This document shows positions 8,633 to 16,214 of a stretch of 64,000 bases of DNA, piece after piece. Source of the DNA: Candidatus Poribacteria bacterium (GTDB lineage: Bacteria; Poribacteria; WGA-4E; WGA-3G); assembly GCA_028818705.1 (NCBI GenBank), contig JAPPNJ010000045.1, positions 27,946-91,945 on the forward strand, given 5' to 3'. The translations under genes were made by a program, and so were the position numbers. The stretch's first letter is position 1. Each line of letters starts with the position of its first letter. Below the pieces are notes generated by a model. The model saw nothing but the letters and a program-made list of their open reading frames with translations, ran no database searches and was not told where the DNA came from.

Positions 8633-9445
8633 ATGACACCGAAACAGAAATATCTTTTTGACCTACGTGGTTATTTGCATTTAGAGAATGTCCTAACACC
8701 GCAAGAACTTGGCAACGCGCAGACAGCCATTGAACGGCTCGTGCAAGCATCGCCAGAGGAATTGCCGTCTGGGATTAGTCGCGGTGGCGAAGGGTTTTCA
8801 AACGGGTTCTCAGCGGATAAATCGCTTGAGGCATTGACCCTGCATCCTACCACATGGCCCATCATCAAAGAACTGACCTGGAATAAACCTCGTTTCAATC
8901 GCGGATCGCTTGTTGTAAATACACATGAGCGGCAGGAGATGACCCCGCTCCACTGTGGTGGTGAAGATTTCCGCTGGACTCGACGTTACGGTGTCAGAAA
9001 CAGTCAGATATTCACGAACGACATTGTCTGTTTCTTCTATTTCACGGATGTCTGTCCAGGTGACGGTGGTTTGATAGTTCTACCGGGTTCCCATAAAAGC
9101 GAGTTTGAACGTCCAGAGAATCTGTTTTTCCCTGAACCCCACAATCCAGATGCGCCACTCCATCCAGCACTCGTTAATGTGACACCAAAAGCGGGAGATG
9201 TTGTGATTATTACCGAGATGTTGACCCACGGCGTTCTGGTGTGGAAACCGAAAGATCGGGATCGGCGTTTTCTGATTCTACGGTATAAAACCCAGTTTTT
9301 TCAAGACGAGCGCGGTCTCCGCGAACCGTTCCCACCCGAAGTAATGAACAGACTCTCTCCAGAGACGAAGGCGCTGGCGGCTCACGGTTCAGAATGGGAA
9401 ATAAAGGATCTCGTCAAACAGGATAATGTGACACTGACCGTATAA
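8633..9445 (+). CDS. PhyH-family Fe(II)/2-oxoglutarate oxygenase with an HxG motif
   Basis: A 270-residue PhyH-fold protein. The usual facial-triad HxD is replaced by H107-C-G109 in PLHCGGED. The distal histidine is H199 (MLTHGVLVW) and the 2-oxoglutarate-binding Arg is probably R211/R212. The conserved VLPGSHKS is at about residues 149-155. Loss of the Asp is the hallmark of Fe/2-oxoglutarate halogenases such as SyrB2, but could also mark an inactive or different subfamily. The PhyH at 54454 shares the LHxGG pattern. The ATG at 8633 is preferred over 8627 because GAGG sits 6 nt upstream; longer frames would begin inside the promoter. It heads a run with a nucleoside phosphorylase, an acetyltransferase and a second PhyH. 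Confidence 0.85.
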   Translation: MTPKQKYLFDLRGYLHLENVLTPQELGNAQTAIERLVQASPEELPSGISRGGEGFSNGFSADKSLEALTLHPTTWPIIKELTWNKPRFNRGSLVVNTHERQEMTPLHCGGEDFRWTRRYGVRNSQIFTNDIVCFFYFTDVCPGDGGLIVLPGSHKSEFERPENLFFPEPHNPDAPLHPALVNVTPKAGDVVIITEMLTHGVLVWKPKDRDRRFLILRYKTQFFQDERGLREPFPPEVMNRLSPETKALAAHGSEWEIKDLVKQDNVTLTV

Positions 9446-9467
9446 ATAAGAATTCAGGAAATAGACA

Positions 9468-10235
9468 ATGCTCAAGGAACTAACGAAAAATGAATGGTTA
9501 TCGCTCTTAAATATCCCTGAGAATAGAGTGCCAACGGTTTTAGTACTCCGAGGCACACGCAATCTGAAAGCCAACTACGCTAAGCATAGTGCTTTTTTCA
9601 CAGATGTTTTTGAAGTCGGATCGCCGAACGGCATTTTCGAGGATGTGTTGATTGGAACTTATAAAAATGTAGATATTGGTTATGCTTCCGTGTACGGAGA
9701 TGCGATGGCATCTGAAGTCACCCATCTTTTCGGTGTGCTGGGAACATCCTTGGTCATACAGACGGGTTGCTGTGGGGCATTAACCGATAGTATTCAGTCA
9801 GGTGACCTTGTTTGTGTAACGTCTGCGTACTGCGGTGAAGGGGCAGCGCAGTATTATTTACCACAAACCCAAGAAATCGATGCTTCACTTGAACTTGTTG
9901 AAGGGTCTCTCTCATTACGTTCTACATCCGTTGCTACACACAAAGGTCCTATCTGGACAACATCGGCACTGCTTGCGGAGGGAAAAGAAGAGATTCAGGA
10001 GTGGTCCCGTCAGGGTTATATTGCTGTAGACATGGAAACAGCGAGTACTTTTGCTGTTGCGGAATATTTTGGGATGCAACGCCTGTCGTTGTTGTTCGTT
10101 TTTGATAATCCGGATCAAGGTGAACATATTCTCTTAAGCGATGCTGAAAAGCAAAAACGGAGAGCACTCGGAGAACAAGCCGTTATTGATACGGTCTTTG
10201 CTACCATAGAAGACTACAACCATGGAAATCGTTAG
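9468..10235 (+). CDS. Purine/uridine-type nucleoside phosphorylase family protein
   Basis: A 255-residue member of the PNP/UDP phosphorylase superfamily, which splits nucleosides with phosphate to base plus ribose-1-phosphate. Visible family features are VLVLRGTRNL near residue 25, GYASVYGDAMASEVTH (phosphate/subunit region), IQTGCCGAL, and YIAVDMETASTFAVAE, in which Met and Glu contact the ribose. The conserved catalytic Asp after the ME helix may be in FDNPDQGEH. The substrate base cannot be told. Start: ATG with AGGAAA upstream. The acetyltransferase gene overlaps its end by 14 nt, so the two are coupled. Confidence 0.85.
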   Translation: MLKELTKNEWLSLLNIPENRVPTVLVLRGTRNLKANYAKHSAFFTDVFEVGSPNGIFEDVLIGTYKNVDIGYASVYGDAMASEVTHLFGVLGTSLVIQTGCCGALTDSIQSGDLVCVTSAYCGEGAAQYYLPQTQEIDASLELVEGSLSLRSTSVATHKGPIWTTSALLAEGKEEIQEWSRQGYIAVDMETASTFAVAEYFGMQRLSLLFVFDNPDQGEHILLSDAEKQKRRALGEQAVIDTVFATIEDYNHGNR

Positions 10236-10629
10236 AGCAGAACTCACTGATGCCGACATACTTGCTGAACTGAACAAGCGTCTTATCGAAGACGAACGGC
10301 ACCCTGATCCGATGGACATAGCCCAGCTTACTGAACGGATGCAAGAATGGTTGACAACTGATTATATCTGCTATATGGCAAAGGAGAACGGACATGTTGC
10401 CGCGTATTGTTTATACAGAGATGATGGTGGCTATTATTATATGCGGCAGTTGTACGTAGATAGAGCACACCGACGCAAAGGTATCGCTACACGGTTGCTT
10501 GATTGGTTGTACGAAAACGTATGGACGGACAAGAAGGTCAGACTGGATGTCCTTGCTCACAACGAAGACGCTGTCGCTTTTTACAAGAGATATGGATTTA
10601 GAATTGGTGTCTTCAGAATGGAAAAGTAA
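10222..10629 (+). CDS. GNAT-family N-acetyltransferase
   Basis: A 135-residue single-domain GNAT. The acetyl-CoA pyrophosphate loop is RRKGIATRL, preceded by the strand MRQLYVDRAH. The C-terminal AVAFYKRYGFRIG is the usual motif B. The start overlaps the nucleoside phosphorylase by 14 nt, so translation is coupled and the acetyl acceptor may be related to that pathway, though nothing in the sequence names it. Confidence 0.88.
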   Translation: MEIVRAELTDADILAELNKRLIEDERHPDPMDIAQLTERMQEWLTTDYICYMAKENGHVAAYCLYRDDGGYYYMRQLYVDRAHRRKGIATRLLDWLYENVWTDKKVRLDVLAHNEDAVAFYKRYGFRIGVFRMEK

Positions 10630-10649
10630 GAAACCTAAGGGAACCTACA

Positions 10650-11564
10650 ATGAAATACGATGAAATAAACCGAACCTTTGATTGTGAACCGACCCTTACG
10701 GATACAGAGGTGCTGCAGTATTGTAGAGACGGCTACCTACAACTCCAAGGGGCTGTCCCTGATGAGATTAACCAGCGGACGTGTGATTATCTGAACGGTG
10801 ATCTACCGATCAATCCGTGCTTTCTCCCGGAAGGCATAACGCACGCCGATTTAGAGCGGATGCGAGATACGCATGAACCGAGTTCAATTTTACTGGAAGA
10901 TTGGTACATTGAACATGTTCTGATGAATCGTGAACTCGCCGGGGCATTGCGCTCACTGCTCGGTAAGAATGTCGGATTACCGGTGTTGGTCAGCAATCAT
11001 CGTGTTGAGTGTCCGATGCCCGCACAAGGGTGGCATCACGATGCGGATCACGTTTTTGGACCTGAAACCAATTTCGTCGAGGTTTTTTACTTCCCACAAG
11101 ATACACCGCTGGAACTGGGTCCGACGGAAATCTTGCCGGGTTCGCATATTCGCTCGACAAGTCGAGATATAGCCGCGAAAGGCGTTTCAAGTGAGGGACC
11201 TGCTGGCTCTTTTGTTATCCATTCGCAAAGCATTCTCCATCGTCGCGGTGAGTCCTCTGCGGAAGGATTGCGGCACATGTTGAAGTACAGTTATTGGCGT
11301 ACAGTACCACCGACACGGGATTGGAAGGAAGAACCTGATTTCGATTTCCAGATGGCGGAGTACGGCGGACACGGCGTTGCGAGATATGTGGCGCACATGT
11401 TCTATTGGTTATGTGGTAAAGGAGATGCGTTCCGTCTTATTGGTGGGCAGGCATGGCCCTGGTCGAGTGTGAATCAAATTGGACCTTCCTACGGTTTTGG
11501 ACATAAAGAGGGGTATCTTCCGAATTGGCGGAAGGATAATCCGGACGACTATGCGGTGCCATAA
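10650..11564 (+). CDS. PhyH-family Fe(II)/2-oxoglutarate dioxygenase (HxD type)
   Basis: A 304-residue PhyH-family oxygenase with an intact facial triad: H129-H-D131 in GWHHDADH and distal H197 in SILHRRG, with R208 positioned to bind 2-oxoglutarate. LPGSHIRS at about 162-169 is the usual loop. It is expected to be a hydroxylase of an unknown small substrate. It follows the acetyltransferase by 20 bp with AAGGGA upstream, so 8633-11564 is probably one transcript of four genes. A short GAATGCC palindromic repeat follows the stop. Confidence 0.88.
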   Translation: MKYDEINRTFDCEPTLTDTEVLQYCRDGYLQLQGAVPDEINQRTCDYLNGDLPINPCFLPEGITHADLERMRDTHEPSSILLEDWYIEHVLMNRELAGALRSLLGKNVGLPVLVSNHRVECPMPAQGWHHDADHVFGPETNFVEVFYFPQDTPLELGPTEILPGSHIRSTSRDIAAKGVSSEGPAGSFVIHSQSILHRRGESSAEGLRHMLKYSYWRTVPPTRDWKEEPDFDFQMAEYGGHGVARYVAHMFYWLCGKGDAFRLIGGQAWPWSSVNQIGPSYGFGHKEGYLPNWRKDNPDDYAVP

Positions 11565-11614
11565 AATCGGCCGCGATCGAGAGGGAGTCGGGATTTGGAA
11601 AGAATCAACGGTAT

Positions 11615-11632
11615 GAATGCCTTATGGCATTC
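11615..11632. repeat. Palindromic repeat GAATGCC-N4-GGCATTC
   Basis: A 7-bp perfect stem within ACGGTATGAATGCC...GGCATTCCCCGCC. Other copies are at 19093-19111, 19515-19532 and 37596-37613. No T-run follows, so it is not a simple terminator. It sits between convergent genes. Confidence 0.75.
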
Positions 11633-11658
11633 CCCGCCTCCTACAGAAGAGATATGGG

Positions 11659-13410
11659 TTAATTTTCCGAGATAAAAATTACTTGATTCGTTTCTACGTT
11701 TCGGAGGGTTTGGACTTTGCCGCAGAGCCATCGGACGGTTAGTGTATCAACTGATGTTGCATCGCCCAAGCCAAAATGTAGACGGAGATCGTTTTGACTG
11801 AGGTAGCCTGAGCCGCTTTTGACCTCACGGATCTGTGCCAAGCCGCCAGAAACAACCGTTACCCGTGCGCCAATCGCATCTCGGTTGCAATGTGTGCCGA
11901 CTAACTTGATTTCTAACCATCGCCCCGTGTTGCCCCTGTCGTTCCGCAAAACCGTCGGTGAATCTTTCAGGTTAGAGACAACGATATCTATATCGCCGTC
12001 GTTATCAATGTCGCCGAACGCCGCGCCTCGACTGACCTTCTGGATTGCTATTGCATTATCAGCGATTTCCGAGAAACTGTCTCCCCGATTATTCAGAAAG
12101 AGTTGATTCAGTTGTGCGTATGTACCAATCGGATCAATTTCGGCGATATTGTCGTCGAGGTGTCCATTGGCAATAAATAGATCCAACCAACCGTCGTTGT
12201 TGAAATCGACGAAATCGACACCCCATGCCAAATAGGGGAGGCTTTTCTCACCGATACCTGTTATAAAACTCACTTCGTTGAAAAAACCGCTCTGTGCGTT
12301 GTGGTAGAGGCTATTCGTCTGGTCCTGAAAGTTTGTGATCACAATATCGAGATAGCCGTCGTTGTCAAAATCGCCGAGGTTTGCACCCATTCCACTGTAA
12401 GCGCGTCCCTCTTCGCTCAGTGCAACTCCTGAGAAAAGGGCGTCTTCCGTCATTTTAACACTGTTAGGATTGTTGCGGTAGAGGAGGTTCGGCGTTGTAT
12501 CGTTGGCGACGAAAATATCGACATCTCCATCGTTATCTATATCACCACAGACAACCCCCAATCCTTTGCCAGTCGCCTCGCTTATACCAGATATCTCCGA
12601 CACATCAGTGAAAGTGCCGTCGCCGTTGTTAAGGTAGAATACATCCGCAGCGCCGAGGAGTGCCTCCGGCGTGCAATACGTCCGAATCCCCTGTCGAGTG
12701 CACTCCGGGTTTGTCCCTGGATTGAATTGCACATAGTTGACAACATAGAGGTCGAGATCACCGTCTACATTTATATCTACAAAAGCGCAACCACTACTGA
12801 ATTGATCTCCACCAACTCTCGCACGCTCGGTAACATCAGTAAAAGTGCCATCGCCGTTGTTGCGATAAAGCACATTCGCGCCGTAGTTTGTTACGTAGAG
12901 ATCCGTGTAGCCGTCGTTATTATAGTCGCCGACACAGCACCCCAACCCGTAGCTGGTATTGCCAACAGATGCTGCTGCTGTTACATCAGTGAAAGTACTG
13001 CCATCGTTGCGATAGAGGCGATTTGTCGGTCGGATTGGAGAAACTACTCCAGGTAAGTCGCTGCCGTTGACGAGATAGAGATCCAGATCGTTGTCATTAT
13101 CATAATCGAAGAGAGCGACACCACTGCCAATCGGTTCGATAAAGTACTTTTGACCACTCTCACCGTTCGCATGACGAAAGTCGATACCGAGTTCCGCTGT
13201 TATATCAGTGAAACGGATCCCATCGGTTTGTGAAGACGTAGGTTGTGCAAGCAGGGCGTGAAGGATAAACACAGCCAGCAGTAGTCCTACTGTCGAGGTT
13301 GTCAATTTTTTGTTAGGGCGATTTAGTTTCCGGGTTTTTCTGGATTCAATGGAAGCAGTTGGGATTTGGAAATCCCTCCTACAAATGATCCTGAATTTTT
13401 TGTAACGCAT
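11659..13410 (-). CDS. FG-GAP/VCBS-repeat protein with ASPIC/UnbV domain (CRTAC1-like), exported
   Basis: Up to 583 residues. After a hydrophobic segment STVGLLLAVFILHALLA comes IRFTDITAELGIDF and then about seven FG-GAP-like units with Ca-binding loops such as DYDNDNDLD and DIDNDGDVD, forming a beta-propeller. The last 80 residues (RDAIGARVTVVSGG, GSGYLSQNDLRLHFGLG) are the ASPIC/UnbV domain. Such proteins are extracellular and of unclear function. The start is uncertain: the only ATG, at 13410, has no ribosome site, and residues about 10-17 (CRRDFQIP) are encoded by a dispersed intergenic repeat. A TTG immediately before TTSTVGLLL would start directly at the signal peptide and is a good alternative. 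Confidence 0.82.
   Translation of the reverse strand: MRYKKFRIICRRDFQIPTASIESRKTRKLNRPNKKLTTSTVGLLLAVFILHALLAQPTSSQTDGIRFTDITAELGIDFRHANGESGQKYFIEPIGSGVALFDYDNDNDLDLYLVNGSDLPGVVSPIRPTNRLYRNDGSTFTDVTAAASVGNTSYGLGCCVGDYNNDGYTDLYVTNYGANVLYRNNGDGTFTDVTERARVGGDQFSSGCAFVDINVDGDLDLYVVNYVQFNPGTNPECTRQGIRTYCTPEALLGAADVFYLNNGDGTFTDVSEISGISEATGKGLGVVCGDIDNDGDVDIFVANDTTPNLLYRNNPNSVKMTEDALFSGVALSEEGRAYSGMGANLGDFDNDGYLDIVITNFQDQTNSLYHNAQSGFFNEVSFITGIGEKSLPYLAWGVDFVDFNNDGWLDLFIANGHLDDNIAEIDPIGTYAQLNQLFLNNRGDSFSEIADNAIAIQKVSRGAAFGDIDNDGDIDIVVSNLKDSPTVLRNDRGNTGRWLEIKLVGTHCNRDAIGARVTVVSGGLAQIREVKSGSGYLSQNDLRLHFGLGDATSVDTLTVRWLCGKVQTLRNVETNQVIFISEN
13361..13383. repeat. Palindromic repeat GGGATTT-GG-AAATCCC with CTCCTACA tail
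   Basis: Almost identical (22 of 23) to 32030-32052. It lies inside the annotated N-terminus of the ASPIC/UnbV gene, supporting a later start or conversion of a repeat into coding sequence. Confidence 0.8.
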
Positions 13411-13422
13411 AGTCGGTGTGTG

Positions 13423-13431
13423 TGGTATAAT
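13423..13431 (+). promoter_or_regulatory. Extended -10 promoter of the Gfo/Idh/MocA gene
   Basis: TGGTATAAT, an extended -10 with a perfect TATAAT, lies about 120 bp before the gene. No good -35 is seen. The leader holds a hairpin with arms AGTTAAGAG and CTCTTAACT. Confidence 0.4.
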
Positions 13432-13553
13432 GGTGGTTAGTGATTGGTTATAAGTTAAGAGGGGCTGATAACCAAAAGACTCTTAACTAACAACTAACAA
13501 CTAAAACGAAGCACAGCGCAGTGTTACTAAAAACTATAAATGGAGACTTTCTA

Positions 13554-14525
13554 ATGGCTAATAATCTACGTTTTGGCGTTGTCGGTTTAGGTATGGGTAT
13601 GAACCGCTCCAATATGATTCACGAAACAGAGGGTGCCGAACTCGTTGCTGTGGCGGACCTCGTCGAAGAGCGACGCAAGACGGCTGAAGAACGTTTCGGC
13701 TGTGAGAGCCACGACGATGCGCTTGAGATGTTCGATCGCGATGACATAGACGTGGGGATGATTATGACCCCGAGTGGACTCCACGGAAAATTTGGAGAAG
13801 AAGCGGCACGCCGCGGCAAACACGTCATCACTACAAAACCGATGGACGTCAGCGTTGAAAATTGCAACTCCCTCATCAAAACCTGCGAAGACAATGATGT
13901 CAAACTGCTGGTCGACTTCGGCGAACGCTATGGTCAACACAATCGTCAAATCCAACACGTGCTCGAAACAGGTGGCATTGGCAGACCATTGCTGTGTGAA
14001 CTCCGTATGAAGTGGAAACGTCCGGATAGTTACTACGTCGGTTGGCACGGCACATGGGCACTCGACGGTGGTGGCTCTATCATGAACCAAGGTGTGCATT
14101 ATGTCGATCTAATGCTCTGGTTCATGGGTCCCGTCAAACGGGTTATCGGCGCACACTTCGATGTCTACGATCACGAAAATTGTGAAACTGAGGATATGAC
14201 CTCAGCGATTCTCGAATTTGAAAGCGGTGCACTCGGTCATGTCCTGACAACAACGACATTCCCTGGCAGCAGTGTCTCTATGATTCACGTCCACGGCGAA
14301 AAAGGTATCGTTGGACTTGGACCGGATATATGGGAGTTCGTCGATGATGACGAACCGAATGTTGAACTCTCGCCTTACCCGAACAACGTGATTGAAGATG
14401 CGATTCGGGTTATCCACGACGGTGCATCTCCAGCGGTTGACGGCTATGAAGGTAGACGCTCTGTTGCACTGAATATGGCTATTTACGAATGCGCACGTAC
14501 CGGTAAATCGGTCGAACTGTCATAA
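13554..14525 (+). CDS. Gfo/Idh/MocA-family oxidoreductase
   Basis: A 323-residue NAD(P)-dependent sugar/polyol dehydrogenase family member. The Rossmann motif is GVVGLGMGMNRS near residue 7, the conserved Lys-Pro is in TTKPMDVS near residue 95, and the C-terminal domain contains GGGSIMNQGVHYVDLMLW, with the His and Asp typical of the active site. The substrate is unknown. The ATG at 13554 is chosen for its GGAG ribosome site; an in-frame codon 11 triplets upstream has none. It is a single-gene unit with repeats on both sides. Confidence 0.9.
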   Translation: MANNLRFGVVGLGMGMNRSNMIHETEGAELVAVADLVEERRKTAEERFGCESHDDALEMFDRDDIDVGMIMTPSGLHGKFGEEAARRGKHVITTKPMDVSVENCNSLIKTCEDNDVKLLVDFGERYGQHNRQIQHVLETGGIGRPLLCELRMKWKRPDSYYVGWHGTWALDGGGSIMNQGVHYVDLMLWFMGPVKRVIGAHFDVYDHENCETEDMTSAILEFESGALGHVLTTTTFPGSSVSMIHVHGEKGIVGLGPDIWEFVDDDEPNVELSPYPNNVIEDAIRVIHDGASPAVDGYEGRRSVALNMAIYECARTGKSVELS

Positions 14526-14664
14526 TAGATAGTTGTGGGTTGTCGGTCTTGGGTTGTCAGTTAAAGAGAGGTTTGTTAAATCAACCGCCTCTTAACCGAT
14601 GTCTAAAGACCGATAACCGATAATCATTGCAAACTGAATACGCCTACCATCATCTATATCACAC

Positions 14665-14693
14665 TTGCAATTCGGTAGAAAATTCGATATAAT
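14665..14693 (+). promoter_or_regulatory. Promoter of mtaB, distal copy
   Basis: TTGCAA at 14665-14670, a 17-bp spacer, and TATAAT at 14688-14693. The -10 region is duplicated at 14812-14817, nearer the gene, but without a matching -35. Confidence 0.6.
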
Positions 14694-14840
14694 ATTTGTT
14701 TAGAAAATAGAGACAAAACCCTCTCATCACATTGTAGCGTAAACTGTTAGTTTGCGCATCACACCGGCACAAACTAACAGTTTGTGCTACAAAATTCAGG
14801 CAGAAACTCGGTATAATATTTATTCAAAAAATAGAGACAA
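14671..14840 (+). repeat. 46-bp duplication (14671-14716 and 14795-14840) flanking an inverted repeat
   Basis: The two 46-bp copies both contain TATAAT and end AATAGAGACAA. Between them lies a 25-bp inverted repeat (14733-14757 with 14767-14791; arms TGTAGCRYAAACTGTTAG and complement, three mismatches). The left arm of that inverted repeat recurs at 37493-37515. The layout looks like a small mobile hairpin that landed in a promoter with duplication of flanking sequence, though 46 bp is long for a target-site duplication. The rest of 14526-14664 contains a GTTAAGAGG-type repeat and no gene. Confidence 0.6.
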
Positions 14841-14855
14841 GACTGTAGTACACTC

Positions 14856-16211
14856 ATGAAAACCGCGAAACTGATTACGATGGGCTGTAAGGTCAATCAA
14901 TACGATACGCAATCCATGCGCGAGACACTCTATCGCAATGGGTACACTGTTCTTGATGACGAGACGTCGCGTCAACAGGCTGACCTCTATCTCATCAATA
15001 CATGCACTGTAACGAATACCGCCGATCAGAAAGCACGGCAAGTTATTCGGAGAGCGATCCGACAGCAGCCGAATGCCAAGGTGCTTGTTACGGGGTGCTA
15101 TGCTGAAAGCGACCGTGAGGCGATTGAAGATATACCGGGTGTAACGTTTGTTTTCGGCAACCGAGAAAAGGCTGACTTTCAGGACTACCTCGACCTATTG
15201 CACGCCGAAACACCCTCTCTAACTGCAGACGTAACTGACACACCGAACCCTCTTCTCTCCATAGAACCCGTTCAGCACGACGCCATTCGCGAACACGCAC
15301 GCTTTAGCAAAGGGGTGAGCGATGCCGGTAAACGGACACGCGCACTCATCAAGGTACAAGACGGTTGCAGCGCATTTTGCACTTATTGCATTATCCCATA
15401 CGTGCGCGGGCGAATGACGAGTCGCCCACTCGAGGACATCGCTGACGAAGCACACCGTATCGCTGACAGCGGTATCAAAGAGGTTGTCATCACTGGCGTG
15501 CATCTGGGAGCCTACGGCATGGATACCGGTAGAGACAGAGATATTGCCAACATTTTAGAGCATATCCATGACATAGATGGTATCGAACGGATCCGTTTTA
15601 GCTCAATCGAACCGATGTATTTCCCCGATACCCTCGGTGAGCGGATGGCGGCACTTCCGAAATGTATGCCACACTTCCATCTCCCACTTCAAGCCGGTTC
15701 AGATGCAATTTTGCGACAGATGCGGAGGCGTTACACGACAGCCCAATTTGCCCATCTCGTTGCGAACTTACGCCGCGTTTTTGGCGATGATGTCGGGATT
15801 ACCACCGATATTATGGTCGGGTTTCCTGGCGAAACAGGCGCACATTTTGAGGAATCGTGTCGATTCGTTGAAGAGATCGGATTCAGTCAACTCCATGTGT
15901 TCCGCTATTCCCCCCGCAAAGGCACCCCTGCAGCAACCTACCCCGATCAGATATCACCACACATCTCTGCTGCACGGAGCCAAGCGATGATTGCGCTCGG
16001 CGAACGCCTCAACAGTGCCTTTCGACAACGGATGCTTGGGAAACAGAAAGAGGTGCTCATTGAATCAAGCAGAGAAGGGAAAAATAACCATCTCGCCGGT
16101 TTTACCGACAACTATCTTCGGGTCCTCGTGGACGCGCCAGAAAGTGCGATTAATCAGATTCAACGCGTCACTCTCGGTGCGTTAGAAGGGGACTGCATCG
16201 CTGCTGCCTAA
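14856..16211 (+). CDS. mtaB: tRNA t6A37 methylthiotransferase MtaB
   Basis: A 451-residue radical-SAM methylthiotransferase. It adds a methylthio group to N6-threonylcarbamoyladenosine at position 37 of ANN-decoding tRNAs. Three N-terminal cysteines (C11 in TMGCKVNQYD, C50 in INTCTVTN, C81 in VTGCYAES) hold one cluster. C171, C175 and C178 in GCSAFCTYC hold the SAM cluster. The GCKVNQYD signature and PYVRGRMTSRP favour MtaB over MiaB (GCQMN) and RimO. A C-terminal TRAM-like domain of about 60 residues follows. Transcription is probably from the duplicated promoter region upstream. It converges on mutS with only 3 bp between stops. Confidence 0.93.
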   Translation: MKTAKLITMGCKVNQYDTQSMRETLYRNGYTVLDDETSRQQADLYLINTCTVTNTADQKARQVIRRAIRQQPNAKVLVTGCYAESDREAIEDIPGVTFVFGNREKADFQDYLDLLHAETPSLTADVTDTPNPLLSIEPVQHDAIREHARFSKGVSDAGKRTRALIKVQDGCSAFCTYCIIPYVRGRMTSRPLEDIADEAHRIADSGIKEVVITGVHLGAYGMDTGRDRDIANILEHIHDIDGIERIRFSSIEPMYFPDTLGERMAALPKCMPHFHLPLQAGSDAILRQMRRRYTTAQFAHLVANLRRVFGDDVGITTDIMVGFPGETGAHFEESCRFVEEIGFSQLHVFRYSPRKGTPAATYPDQISPHISAARSQAMIALGERLNSAFRQRMLGKQKEVLIESSREGKNNHLAGFTDNYLRVLVDAPESAINQIQRVTLGALEGDCIAAA

Positions 16212-16214
16212 CCC

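Noticed and set aside
12727..13056. Plus-strand frame of 109 codons within the ASPIC/UnbV gene
   Set aside because: Antisense of repeated Asp/Asn-rich calcium loops gives a false open frame.
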